NCBI GenBank assembly: GCA_021841865.1
Contig: JAKCDM010000003.1
Location: 1 to 34,180, forward strand
DNA: 34,180 nt
Direction of reading: 5' to 3'
DNA from: Pseudomonadota bacterium
GTDB taxonomy: Bacteria > Pseudomonadota > Gammaproteobacteria > Burkholderiales > Burkholderiaceae_C
The notes under the pieces are model-generated. The model was not told the origin of the DNA, did no database searches, and worked only from the letters and a program-made list of their open reading frames with translations. The position numbers and the translations under genes were made by a program. Positions 15,438 to 23,773 of the stretch are shown here, piece by piece; within the stretch, counting starts at the first letter, position 1; the number at the start of each line of letters is the position of its first letter.

Positions 15438-17492
15438 TCAGCCGCGCGCGCCGCCCGACACGGTCACGACCGCGCCGCGCTCGCTGTTGCCCGACGAGCC
15501 GGTGACCCGCGACGCAGGCACCGGCGCCCGCTCGGCGTCGCGCTGCGGCGCCGCCGCGCCGGCCGCGCCACGCGGCTGTCCGCGCAGCGAGGGGTTGCGG
15601 CTGAGCGCCGAAGGACCTTCGGTGCCGGTCACGCGGGATCGGTCCATCCACACGTCGCCCGAGATGCGCGGGCCCTGCTGGCTGCCCTCGCCGCTCAGGC
15701 GCTGGGCGCCACGCGGCGCGCCTTCGGCGGCGGCCGCCGGCGCGGCCTCGCGCGGCGCACGAGGCTCGTGACGGCGGAACTCGGGGGTGCCGGTGATCAG
15801 GCCCTCGGCCTTGTTCCCCGGGCCGGTGATGCGCTCGGTGCCCATGGCGCTTCCGGTGACACCGCGCCCGCGTTCACGACCCAGCGCGGCATGGCCCGGA
15901 GTCAGGATGCTGAAGGTCTGTGCCTGCGCGGCGAGCGCGGCCGGCTGCGGCGCCGCGCAGAACGTCGGGCGATTGTCCTCGCCCACGTACGGCGTGCCGG
16001 TCACGGCCTCGCAGGCACCGCGCTCGTCACCGGTGGTCGGCATGCCGCCGCCGCCGGGACGATCCCCGGTGATGGCGCGCGCCGCGATGATCATGGAGCG
16101 GCCCGGCTCGCGAAGCGCGAGCGGCCGCGCCTGGATGCTTCCAAGGTTCGAAGCGGTGACGCGCGTGCACCCCTGGCGCTCGTCACCCGGCGATTTTGGG
16201 CGCGCGGAACCCTCCGCGCGCGCCACGGCCGCGACCATCGCCGCACCGAAGTCCTGCACGTTGAAATACTGGTTGCCGGTGACCGCGCGCGCGGCACCCG
16301 CCTCGTTGCCGGTGACCAGCGCGGCACGCCCGACATTGGTGCCGGTGACGCGCTCGCCGTCGCGGCTGGACATCACGCTGATCTTGCGCGGCTGCGCCGG
16401 CGGCGTGGTCGAGCACACCGACTCGAAGTGCTCCAGCGACAGGTACTCGGTGCCGGTCACCGGGCGGCAGGCGCCGGAATCGCCACCGGTGGCGCGCCGA
16501 CCCTGCTCGACTCGCGTGCCGGTGACCGAACGGCCGTTGGCGGTATGCGTGAGCTCGACCTTGTCGGGCGCCGAATCGACGCCCGCGGCCAGGTAGCGCG
16601 TGCCGGTGACGGCGCGATCGGCTCCCTGCTCGCCTCCGGTGACTCGCGCCGGGCGGTCGAGCAGCGTGCCGGTGAAGGTCTGGCCGCGCTCGGTGCGCGC
16701 GCCCAGCACCTTGGGAGCGGGCGCCGAGGCGCGGGTCGTGCACAGGCGGTCGAACTGCTCGGCGCCGATGTACTCGGTGCCGGTGACGGCCCGGCAGCTG
16801 CCGGGCTCGTTGCCGGTCACGCGGGTCGAACGCTCGACCTGCGTGCCGGTCACGCGCTGGCCCGACAGCGTGTGGCCTTCGTCGACCTTGGCCGGCGCCG
16901 CGTGCTGCTCGCGCGGACGTACCCGTCCGCTCGGACGCGCTGCCTGCTGGGTCTTGCCGCCCTGCCGCGCCAGCGCCTGGCGGCGCTGCATCGCGGCGCG
17001 CCGACCCTGCGCGAGCTGGACCGGCGGCAGCTGGGTCGCCGGCGCCGCGGCGGCGCCCCCGCCGCAACTGCATGCGCAGCCGCCCTGGCAGCCTGCAGCC
17101 GCCGCCGCTGCAGGCAGCTCCGCGGCAGCGAGCTGCCGCGGGCGCTGCGCCGGCTGGGAAGCCGACGCCGGCTGGGTACCGGACACGGAAGCGCTGGCGC
17201 CCGACACGGCGGCCTTGCCGCGCTGCGACAAGGCCTGGCGACGCGCACGCGCCGGGTTGACGGCCAGGGTGACGGCGCCTGCCGGCGCCTGCGCAGCACA
17301 AGCGGCGGGCGCGGCGGATGCGGCAGACAGGACCGCCGCCGCGGCGGCGGGTGCGACGCGCGGCCCGCGTTGGGCGGCGGGCGCCGTGTGGGCGGCGCCC
17401 TTGCCGCGCAGCGCCATCGCCTGGCGCCGCTGGAGGGCCAGCTCGCGACCCGACAGGGTCGCCTGCGCGTGGCCGGCAGCAGGATTCGTCAT
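15438..17492 (-). CDS. csoS2: CsoS2, intrinsically disordered carboxysome scaffold
   Basis: This 684-residue scaffold links Rubisco to the shell. Three basic N-terminal repeats, which bind Rubisco, are visible at about residues 14-32, 79-97 and 160-180 (pattern R-x-x-Q-A-L-x-x-R/Q-G-K). The middle region begins near residue 205 with repeats of the form VTGT-VTGN/G-VTGTEY, often with a Cys in GSC and near the repeat end. Four are well formed, then a degenerate unit and a last one ending VTGTPYVGEDNRPTFC. The C-terminal shell-binding region ends VTVSGGARG. A Cys-rich patch, CQGGCACSC, lies at 135-143. The ATG at 17492 starts the first N-repeat. I saw no convincing slippery site for the shorter isoform. 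Confidence 0.93.
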   Translation of the reverse strand: MTNPAAGHAQATLSGRELALQRRQAMALRGKGAAHTAPAAQRGPRVAPAAAAAVLSAASAAPAACAAQAPAGAVTLAVNPARARRQALSQRGKAAVSGASASVSGTQPASASQPAQRPRQLAAAELPAAAAAAGCQGGCACSCGGGAAAAPATQLPPVQLAQGRRAAMQRRQALARQGGKTQQAARPSGRVRPREQHAAPAKVDEGHTLSGQRVTGTQVERSTRVTGNEPGSCRAVTGTEYIGAEQFDRLCTTRASAPAPKVLGARTERGQTFTGTLLDRPARVTGGEQGADRAVTGTRYLAAGVDSAPDKVELTHTANGRSVTGTRVEQGRRATGGDSGACRPVTGTEYLSLEHFESVCSTTPPAQPRKISVMSSRDGERVTGTNVGRAALVTGNEAGAARAVTGNQYFNVQDFGAAMVAAVARAEGSARPKSPGDERQGCTRVTASNLGSIQARPLALREPGRSMIIAARAITGDRPGGGGMPTTGDERGACEAVTGTPYVGEDNRPTFCAAPQPAALAAQAQTFSILTPGHAALGRERGRGVTGSAMGTERITGPGNKAEGLITGTPEFRRHEPRAPREAAPAAAAEGAPRGAQRLSGEGSQQGPRISGDVWMDRSRVTGTEGPSALSRNPSLRGQPRGAAGAAAPQRDAERAPVPASRVTGSSGNSERGAVVTVSGGARG

Positions 17493-17556
17493 GGAAGACC
17501 TCGGTGCGTGGAGTGCTCGGACGGGCGATGCATGCGGCTTGCGCCGCACGCGGGCA

Positions 17557-17886
17557 TCAGCGGTAGACGACGAACGCGGCGCCCTGGCTCTGCGAGTAGT
17601 TGTCGTAGGCGACGAAGCGCACCATGTGGTCGGGGAACTCGCGGTGGCAGGCCTCGATCTCGGCCAGCACGGCGTCCACCGACTGCTCGCCGAACATCGG
17701 CAGCTTCCACATGTACCAGAAGCTGACCTTCGCCAGCGTGCCCTGCTCGGTGTGCTCGATCGCCGGGTTCCAGCCCTGCGCGATCGCGTAGGCGATCTGC
17801 CGGCGAACCTGGTCGGGGCTCATTTGCGGCAGGTAGGAGAAGGTCTCGTATTTGTTGGTGGCCTTGTAGGCTTGCACGGATGCCAT
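17557..17886 (-). CDS. cbbS: Rubisco small subunit, form IA
   Basis: This 109-residue small subunit starts [20 protein letters not shown], contains [11 protein letters not shown], and ends GAAFVVYR. It assembles with eight large subunits into the L8S8 enzyme. The open frame extends upstream, but ATG at 17886 gives the family N-terminus and has AGGAAT before it. It follows cbbL by 78 bases. Confidence 0.96.
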   Translation of the reverse strand: MASVQAYKATNKYETFSYLPQMSPDQVRRQIAYAIAQGWNPAIEHTEQGTLAKVSFWYMWKLPMFGEQSVDAVLAEIEACHREFPDHMVRFVAYDNYSQSQGAAFVVYR

Positions 17887-17964
17887 GATGAATTCCTGGT
17901 CAATGAGGCGTTGGGGTTGGGGTGCGTGCGCGCGTCGCGCACGCACCCGCGGGCCGGGGCGGGA

Positions 17965-19386
17965 TCAGCGGTGCGCCACGTCGAGCTTGTCGACGGTGTC
18001 GAACTCGAACTTGATCTCCTTCCACGTCTCCATCGCGATCTTCAGCTCGGGCGAGTTCTGCGCGGCGGCGGTCAGGATGTCCTTGCCTTCCTTCTCCAGC
18101 TGGCGGCCTTCGTTGCGCGCCTGCACGCAGGCTTCCAGCGCCACGCGGTTGGCCGCGGCGCCGGCGGCGTTGCCCCACGGATGGCCCAGCGTGCCGCCGC
18201 CGAACTGCAGCACCGAGTCGTCGCCGAAGATGGTCACCAGCGCCGGCATGTGCCAGACGTGGATGCCGCCGGAGGCGACGGCGAAGGCGCCGGGCATCGA
18301 ACCCCAGTCCTGGTCGAAGAAGATGCCGCGCGAGCGGTCCTCGGCGACGAAGGACTCGCGCAGCAGGTCGATCCAGCCCAGGGTCGACGCGCGGTCGCCC
18401 TCGAGCTTGCCCACCACGGTGCCGGTGTGCAGGTGGTCGCCGCCCGACAGGCGCAGGATCTTGGTCAGCACGCGGAAGTGGATGCCGTGGTGCGGGTTGC
18501 GGTCGAGCACGGCGTGCATGGCGCGGTGGATGTGCAGCAGCATGCCGTTGTCGCGGCACCATTGCGCCAGCCCGGTGTTGGCGCAGAAGCCACCGGTGAT
18601 GTAGTCGTGCATGATGATCGGCGCGCCGATCGACTTGGCGTACTCGGCACGCTTGAACATCTCGTCCGGGGTCGGCGCGGTGACGTTCAGGTAGTGACCC
18701 TTGCGCTCGCCGGTCTCGCGCTCGGCCTTCTCGGTGGCTTCCTGCACGAAGTCGAAGCGCTGCTTCCAGCGCATGAAGGGCTGCGAGTTGACGTTCTCGT
18801 CGTCCTTCGTGAAGTCCAGTCCGCCGCGCAGGCACTCGTACACCGCGCGCCCGTAGTTCTTCGCCGACAGGCCCAGCTTGGGCTTGATGGTGCAGCCCAG
18901 CAGCGGACGCCCGTACTTGTTCATGACGTCGCGCTCGACCTGGATGCCGTGGGGCGGGCCGTTGCAGGTCTTCACGTAGGCCAGCGGGAAGCGCACGTCC
19001 TCCAGGCGCAGCGCGCGAATGGCCTTGAAGCCGAACACGTTGCCCACCAGCGACGTGAACACGTTGACCACCGAACCCTCCTCGAACAGGTCGATCGGGT
19101 AGGCGATGAAGGCGTAGAAGCAGGTGTCGTCGCCCGGCACGTCCTCGATGCGGTAGGCGCGGCCCTTGTAGTAGTCCAGGTCCGTCAGCAGGTCGGTCCA
19201 CACCGTCGTCCACGTGCCGGTGGACGACTCCGCCGCCACCGCGGCGGCGGCCTCCTCGCGATCGACGCCGGGCTGCGGCGTGATCTTGAAGCAGGCCAGC
19301 AGGTCGGAGTCGAGCGGGGTGTACTCGGGCATCCAGTAGGTTTGCCGGTACTCCTTGACGCCGGCCTGGTAGGTCTTCACTGCCAT
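17965..19386 (-). CDS. cbbL: Rubisco large subunit, form IA
   Basis: This 473-residue catalytic subunit carboxylates ribulose 1,5-bisphosphate. Key residues are all present: Lys168 in TIKPKLGLS, Lys194 (carbamylated) with Asp196 and Glu197 in FTKDDENVN, His287 in HIHRAMH, and loop-6 Lys327 in VVGKLEG. The sequence and the carboxysome context indicate form IA. AAGGAG lies seven bases before the ATG. It has its own promoter region upstream, with about 95 bases of leader from the proposed transcription start. Confidence 0.97.
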   Translation of the reverse strand: MAVKTYQAGVKEYRQTYWMPEYTPLDSDLLACFKITPQPGVDREEAAAAVAAESSTGTWTTVWTDLLTDLDYYKGRAYRIEDVPGDDTCFYAFIAYPIDLFEEGSVVNVFTSLVGNVFGFKAIRALRLEDVRFPLAYVKTCNGPPHGIQVERDVMNKYGRPLLGCTIKPKLGLSAKNYGRAVYECLRGGLDFTKDDENVNSQPFMRWKQRFDFVQEATEKAERETGERKGHYLNVTAPTPDEMFKRAEYAKSIGAPIIMHDYITGGFCANTGLAQWCRDNGMLLHIHRAMHAVLDRNPHHGIHFRVLTKILRLSGGDHLHTGTVVGKLEGDRASTLGWIDLLRESFVAEDRSRGIFFDQDWGSMPGAFAVASGGIHVWHMPALVTIFGDDSVLQFGGGTLGHPWGNAAGAAANRVALEACVQARNEGRQLEKEGKDILTAAAQNSPELKIAMETWKEIKFEFDTVDKLDVAHR

Positions 19387-19472
19387 GTCATTGACTCCTT
19401 GGGAATGACGGGTCGAAAGCGGGCCTGAAGGGCCGGAAGGCTGTTCGACGCGTCCCGACCCTCTGCAGCAAA

Positions 19473-19559
19473 CAGAAAGGTGGTGTAACCATAACCGTGC
19501 ACTTAAATAAGGGCAATTTACATCTACAACATGTCGCTTAAGTTATTTTTACCTTTCTG
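19473..19559 (-). promoter_or_regulatory. cbbL promoter with LysR-type operator sites
   Basis: On the minus strand TTGCCC (19516-19511) and TATGGT (19493-19488) are 17 bases apart, a fair sigma-70 promoter with a start near 19481. A perfect inverted repeat TAAAT-N7-ATTTA (19504-19520) is centred near -31, and TAA-N7-TTA (19539-19551) near -64. These are the usual activation and recognition positions of LysR proteins, so CbbR binding is likely. The whole block is bracketed by CAGAAAGGT (19473-19481) and its inverse ACCTTTCTG (19551-19559). Confidence 0.65.
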
Positions 19560-19568
19560 CGAGCCGGC

Positions 19569-19895
19569 TCAGCCGCGGAACTTGACCAGTCGCCCGACCT
19601 GGATGTCCGACACGAACACCACCCCGGAATGGGCATCGAAAAAGGACTGGAAGCCCTCCAGCAGCGGGTCGACCAGCTCCTCGGGGACGGCGGCGATGAT
19701 CATGATCAGCACGTCGTCCTCGTTGAACATCAGGTGCCCCTCGTACAGGCCGTGGCTGCCCTTGCCCGACAGGTTGCCGACGATCGTGTAGCCCTTGACG
19801 CCGGCACGATCCAGCAGGTCGGTGGCGAACTCGCGGTGGGCGCCCTCGAGGATGATCTCGAGCTTTTTCAGCGGGTACAGCTTCACGGCATTCAT
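19569..19895 (-). CDS. CPII, carboxysome-associated PII-like regulator
   Basis: This 108-residue PII-fold protein starts MNAVKLYPLKKLEIILEGA and contains YTIVGNLSGKGSHG and VLIMIIAAVPEELV. PII-like proteins in carboxysome clusters bind adenine nucleotides together with bicarbonate; the best described is CPII of Thiomonas intermedia. It lacks the usual GlnB uridylylation loop. Its ATG overlaps the dabA stop (ATGA), so it is made together with the transporter, which fits a role in tuning inorganic carbon uptake. The target is inferred, not seen. Confidence 0.85.
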   Translation of the reverse strand: MNAVKLYPLKKLEIILEGAHREFATDLLDRAGVKGYTIVGNLSGKGSHGLYEGHLMFNEDDVLIMIIAAVPEELVDPLLEGFQSFFDAHSGVVFVSDIQVGRLVKFRG

Positions 19896-22800
19896 GCGGC
19901 CAGCTCCTGCGCGGTTGCGACGGCCAGCGCGGGGCGCTCGCTCCAGCGGCCGTCCTCGTAGACATAGGGCCTGTAGCCCTGCGTGGGGTCGAGCACGATG
20001 GCGCGCACCCATCCGCCGTAGACCAGGTTCTTGACCTTGACCACGCTGCCCAGCGCGCGCGCGGCCATGTCCAGCGGCGCCTCGATCAGCGCGATCAGGC
20101 GCATCGGCTCGTGGTAGGGGCGGCCCGCGCGCATCACGGTCTGCATCGGCAGCCCGGTTCGCAGGTCGCTGAGGTTGCCGGTCATCACGCCGAAGCGCCC
20201 GGCAACGTTGTGGTAGACCTTGCTGCCGCTGCCGAAGCGCTGGTTGTCGACGGTGGAGAAGAAATGCTCCAGGTTGATCCACTGCCCCACCACCACCGGC
20301 GCGGCCAGCAGGTTCTCGAGCAGGCGGCCCCTGGGGTCGCAGCGCCAGTCGTACGACAACAGGAACGAACGCCCCTCGAGGTCGCTCGCGCGCGTCAGCT
20401 CGCGCCGGCCGAGCACCGCGTACACGTTGTTGGCCAGGCCCCACTCGGGACGCGTCTGCGCCCAGTCGACGGCCATGCGGCGCGCGATGCGCTGGGCCTG
20501 CCCGGGGCGCGCGCCGGGCTGGTGCGCGAGCAGCCTCGGGATGCGCTCGGCGGCCGCCAGGCGCGAGGCAGCGCGCAGCCCGTTGCGCAGGCGCTCCAGG
20601 TACACGAGGTGACGCGGCGGCAGCAGGTCGACGTCGTGCAGCTCGACCTCGTCGGTGGTCGTTGTGTGCAGCGCCGGCACGAACCAGGTGTCGTCGGGAA
20701 TGTCGATTCCGCGCTCGCGCAGGCGCTGGCGCACCTGCGGCTTGTTGGCCATCTGCGCCAGCACGCGGGCGTTGATCAGGCCCGGCCCGCCGCCGCAGGC
20801 GCCGCAGTCCAGCGCCGATTCGTAGGGGTTGTTGGTGGTGCTCTGCGCATGCCCGACGACCAGCACGAAACGCGAGAACACCCGCGTCAGCCCGATCATG
20901 GTCAGCGCCGTGTACACGTACTGCACCTGCTCCTCGAGCGCGTAGCCGATGCGCGCCAGGCGCACCATCTGGTAGTTGGCGTAGTCGGGATCGACGCGGT
21001 AGGCGTCGCGCAGGGTATCGATGAACGCGGCCTCGCGCGCGGCCGCGACGCCGAACTCGGCGCGCAGCCGGGTGGCTCCGTCGCGTCGCCGCAGCGCGGT
21101 CTCGCGCAATTCGCGGATCAGCTCGTCGTCGACGCGCTCGCGCTCGATGCCCAGTTCGCTGCGCAGGGCCTTCACGATCAGGCTGCGCTGCAGGGTGCGG
21201 ATGATCGAATCCGCATGTTCGCGGCTGAGCTTGTCGATCAGCAGGCGGGTCGGCGGCCTGTCGGCCTGCAGGCGCTTGCGCCAGCGGCTGTAGGCCAGCG
21301 GAGCCATGGTCTTGCCGAACAGGTCCAGGCCGAACAGCACGCCCAGCGCCTCCACCGTCACGTACGGCGACAGCAGCGAGCTCTTGAGCTCGTGCAGCAC
21401 GTGGTCCAGCGTGCCGAGGAAATCCTCGTTGTCGGGGTGCAGCGCGGAGGGCAGTTCGAGCACCAGGTTGCGCGGTGTCACGACGGCCGGACACAGGTGT
21501 GTCTCGCTGCCCTTGCCGTATCCCAGGAAGCCCACCGGAACGCCGAAGAATCCGGCGATGCCGAAGGTCTGGTAATCGCCGATTCGCTCGAGGTTTCGCC
21601 GATACGGCTCGGAGCGCACGTCGATGCAGAACAGCGCCTGCGCGAACGGGCGCTTGTCGGGCGCTGCGTCGCGCGGCACGCGCAAGCCGCCGAGCAGGAC
21701 TTCGATGGCGCGCGATTCCATCGCCTCGGTCCACAGCAGCCCCTCGCGCGCCGAGAACTCGCGCAGTGCCCGCAGCAGCTCGGCGATGTCGCCGGCGCCC
21801 AGGCTCGCCAGGGCCTGCACGGCACGCGCGCCGCCGGCGGCGTCGGCCAGCTCGCGCAAGGCGTCGGCCTGCGCCCGCGCGCGCTCGGCGCGCCAATGCG
21901 GCCAGTACTCGACCAGCAGCTGCCGGTCGCGCGCGTCGTCGTCATGCGCCAGGCCCTGCTCGATTCGCAGCGCCCACCCCGGCAGCACGCGCCCGCTGTA
22001 CAGGGCCTCGCGCAGCAGCGCGGACGCCGGGCGCTGCTCCAGCATCTGCCGCAGCTGGGCGCGGTCGGCGGGCGTGCCGCGATCGCGCCGGCTCTCCTGC
22101 AGCAGCGCCAGGCCGATGAGCAGCCGGATGGCGAGCAGGTCGACGACGTCGGCGGGGTGCTGGCGCGCCCAGTGGTAGTGCTTGGCCTGCGAGCGCCAGC
22201 GAATGAAGCCTGTCCAGCCGTGCAGACGCGTGAGTTCGCGCGTGAAGTACTCGGGCCAGTCCTCCGGGTCGATGCCCAGGGTCTGCATCACCAGCACCAC
22301 GGCCGACTCGGCATCGGCCACCTGGTCGAGCAGCCGGCGCATCTGCAGGCCGCGCACGAACAGCCGGACGTTGCGCCGGGCGATGTCGCTCCAGGCGGCG
22401 AACAGCCCGCGTTCGCGCCCAGGCATGCGCCACGACGACTGATCCTCGTCGAAAAAGTCCAGGCAGCTCTTGACCACCAGCTCGTCGAGCTCGTCGGCCA
22501 GGCGGGTTCCCCACAGGGCGTCGACGCACTCGGGCAGCGGGCGTGCAGCGCCGAAGCGTTCGGCGAGCAGATCCTGCAACTGCCCGCTCGCCGGAGCGCC
22601 GGGCTCGATGCCGCCGCCCTGCAGCAAGGCGACCACGTCCTGCGCCTGCGCTCCGTGCTCGACTGCGCTGCGCTCGTGGGATGCAGCGGTCAGCGCGCGC
22701 AGCCAGGCGGCCCAGTCGACGCCGGGCGGCGCGGCGAAGGCGCCGGCCTCGCGCTGCAGCGCGCGCTCGAAGGCCGCCTCGTCGACCTTGCCGTCGCGGC

Positions 22801-23017
22801 GCCACGCCTGGTAGCGACCGCGGGGCAGGAACACGCTCGCATGGAACAGGCGGGCGCCCAGGCGCACCGCCTGCTCGAAGGGCAGGTGCTCCAGCCCGAA
22901 CAGCGGGTTGTGGTGGATGAAGGTGCGCATGGGCCAGAAGAACGGCACCGGCTCGGCCGCCACATAGGCCGTCGCGCGTACCCGCAGGCGCTTGCCCAGG
23001 CTCAGAACGTCGACCAT
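19892..23017 (-). CDS. dabA: DabA, carbonic-anhydrase-like subunit of the DAB inorganic carbon pump
   Basis: This 1,041-residue protein (DUF2309) is the long form of DabA. The beta-carbonic-anhydrase-like zinc residues are present: Cys464 and Asp466 in FCIDVRSEP, His723 in VVGHAQSTTNNP, and Cys738 in LDCGACGGGPG. With DabB it is thought to hydrate CO2 vectorially, driven by a cation gradient, to accumulate bicarbonate in the cytosol. ATG at 23017 overlaps the preceding membrane gene by 16 bases and has GGAG upstream; the much longer open frame upstream is antisense to nothing recognisable and reads as out-of-frame noise. It overlaps CPII by four bases. Confidence 0.93.
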   Translation of the reverse strand: MVDVLSLGKRLRVRATAYVAAEPVPFFWPMRTFIHHNPLFGLEHLPFEQAVRLGARLFHASVFLPRGRYQAWRRDGKVDEAAFERALQREAGAFAAPPGVDWAAWLRALTAASHERSAVEHGAQAQDVVALLQGGGIEPGAPASGQLQDLLAERFGAARPLPECVDALWGTRLADELDELVVKSCLDFFDEDQSSWRMPGRERGLFAAWSDIARRNVRLFVRGLQMRRLLDQVADAESAVVLVMQTLGIDPEDWPEYFTRELTRLHGWTGFIRWRSQAKHYHWARQHPADVVDLLAIRLLIGLALLQESRRDRGTPADRAQLRQMLEQRPASALLREALYSGRVLPGWALRIEQGLAHDDDARDRQLLVEYWPHWRAERARAQADALRELADAAGGARAVQALASLGAGDIAELLRALREFSAREGLLWTEAMESRAIEVLLGGLRVPRDAAPDKRPFAQALFCIDVRSEPYRRNLERIGDYQTFGIAGFFGVPVGFLGYGKGSETHLCPAVVTPRNLVLELPSALHPDNEDFLGTLDHVLHELKSSLLSPYVTVEALGVLFGLDLFGKTMAPLAYSRWRKRLQADRPPTRLLIDKLSREHADSIIRTLQRSLIVKALRSELGIERERVDDELIRELRETALRRRDGATRLRAEFGVAAAREAAFIDTLRDAYRVDPDYANYQMVRLARIGYALEEQVQYVYTALTMIGLTRVFSRFVLVVGHAQSTTNNPYESALDCGACGGGPGLINARVLAQMANKPQVRQRLRERGIDIPDDTWFVPALHTTTTDEVELHDVDLLPPRHLVYLERLRNGLRAASRLAAAERIPRLLAHQPGARPGQAQRIARRMAVDWAQTRPEWGLANNVYAVLGRRELTRASDLEGRSFLLSYDWRCDPRGRLLENLLAAPVVVGQWINLEHFFSTVDNQRFGSGSKVYHNVAGRFGVMTGNLSDLRTGLPMQTVMRAGRPYHEPMRLIALIEAPLDMAARALGSVVKVKNLVYGGWVRAIVLDPTQGYRPYVYEDGRWSERPALAVATAQELAA

Positions 23018-23763
23018 GTTCCACTCCACAGCAGGCCGCCCAGCACGAACATGCCGGCAGCCAATGCGAGACCGAGCAGCTGCCCGCGCGCCAGGTCCGG
23101 CACGCGCGTGGCGGGCCACGCCGGGCCGAACTGCGTGCCCTGCCAGAGCATGGCGCCGGCCCAGCTCCACAGCAGCCAGACAAGCAGCACGACGCCGGCG
23201 GCGGCGGCGCCGAGCTGGCGCAACAGTCCCAGCAGCGCCAGGAAGCCGGGGAACGGCGGCAGCGCGAGCACAGCCAGCAGGCACACCGCCAGCGCCGCGC
23301 CGAGCCGGGGGTAGGCGGCCGCGATGCTGCCGCGCAAGCCCGCGTAGGCCGCGCCGACCCGTCGCTGCATGGCCGCGGCCAGCAGGCTCAGCAGCAGCGC
23401 CGGCGCGAGCAGCGCGGCGGCCGCGGCGTACAGGCTGGCGCCGTGCGAGCCGTGCAGCCATGCCAGCCATACCAGCGCGCCGGCGGAGGCAGCCTGCAGG
23501 CGGGCCCACACGAACAGCTCGCGAACACCGAGCAGGCGCCACGCGTACAACAGCGCGCTGGCCAGCAGCACGGCCTGCAGCAGAGCCTGCGCGGCGCGCG
23601 GCGGGGTGGCCAGGCCGAGCAGCAGCACGCCGGCCGCCGGCAGCGCGGCGACCACGAGAAGTCGCCAGGCATTCGTGCGCGCCACGCCGGCCAGCGCGCC
23701 GAACAGCATGCTCAGCGGGAACACGCCGGGCAGAAGCAACGCGGCAACCAGGATCAGCAGCAT
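23002..23763 (-). CDS. Small polytopic membrane protein between dabB and dabA
   Basis: This 253-residue, very hydrophobic protein has about seven or eight predicted helices. The segment LALPPFPGFLALLGLLRQL resembles the helix-break motif of NuoL/NuoM/Mrp antiporter subunits (GLPPLxGF-x-K), but the expected following Lys is not seen and the antiporter N-terminal half is missing. It may be a truncated antiporter-like third subunit of the DAB complex. It starts ten bases after dabB with GAGGAG upstream and overlaps dabA by 16 bases, so it is clearly part of the operon. The function is not established by what I can see. Confidence 0.78.
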   Translation of the reverse strand: MLLILVAALLLPGVFPLSMLFGALAGVARTNAWRLLVVAALPAAGVLLLGLATPPRAAQALLQAVLLASALLYAWRLLGVRELFVWARLQAASAGALVWLAWLHGSHGASLYAAAAALLAPALLLSLLAAAMQRRVGAAYAGLRGSIAAAYPRLGAALAVCLLAVLALPPFPGFLALLGLLRQLGAAAAGVVLLVWLLWSWAGAMLWQGTQFGPAWPATRVPDLARGQLLGLALAAGMFVLGGLLWSGTWSTF

Positions 23764-23773
23764 GCCGGGCTCC

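Noticed and set aside
15600..16880. Regular repeats that might suggest a CRISPR or tandem DNA array
   Set aside because: They are the coding repeats of the CsoS2 middle region; spacing and sequence follow the protein repeat, and no constant spacer structure exists.
15438..17492. Programmed frameshift site in csoS2
   Set aside because: Known in Halothiobacillus, but I found no in-frame slippery heptamer with a convincing downstream structure here.
14922..17726. Long + strand frame across csoSCA, csoS2 and cbbS
   Set aside because: Crosses several certain genes on the other strand and has a repetitive Arg/Ala-rich product caused by csoS2 repeats.
20111..23314. 1,067-codon + strand frame opposite dabA
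   Set aside because: Antisense shadow of dabA, which has zinc-site motifs in the proper order.
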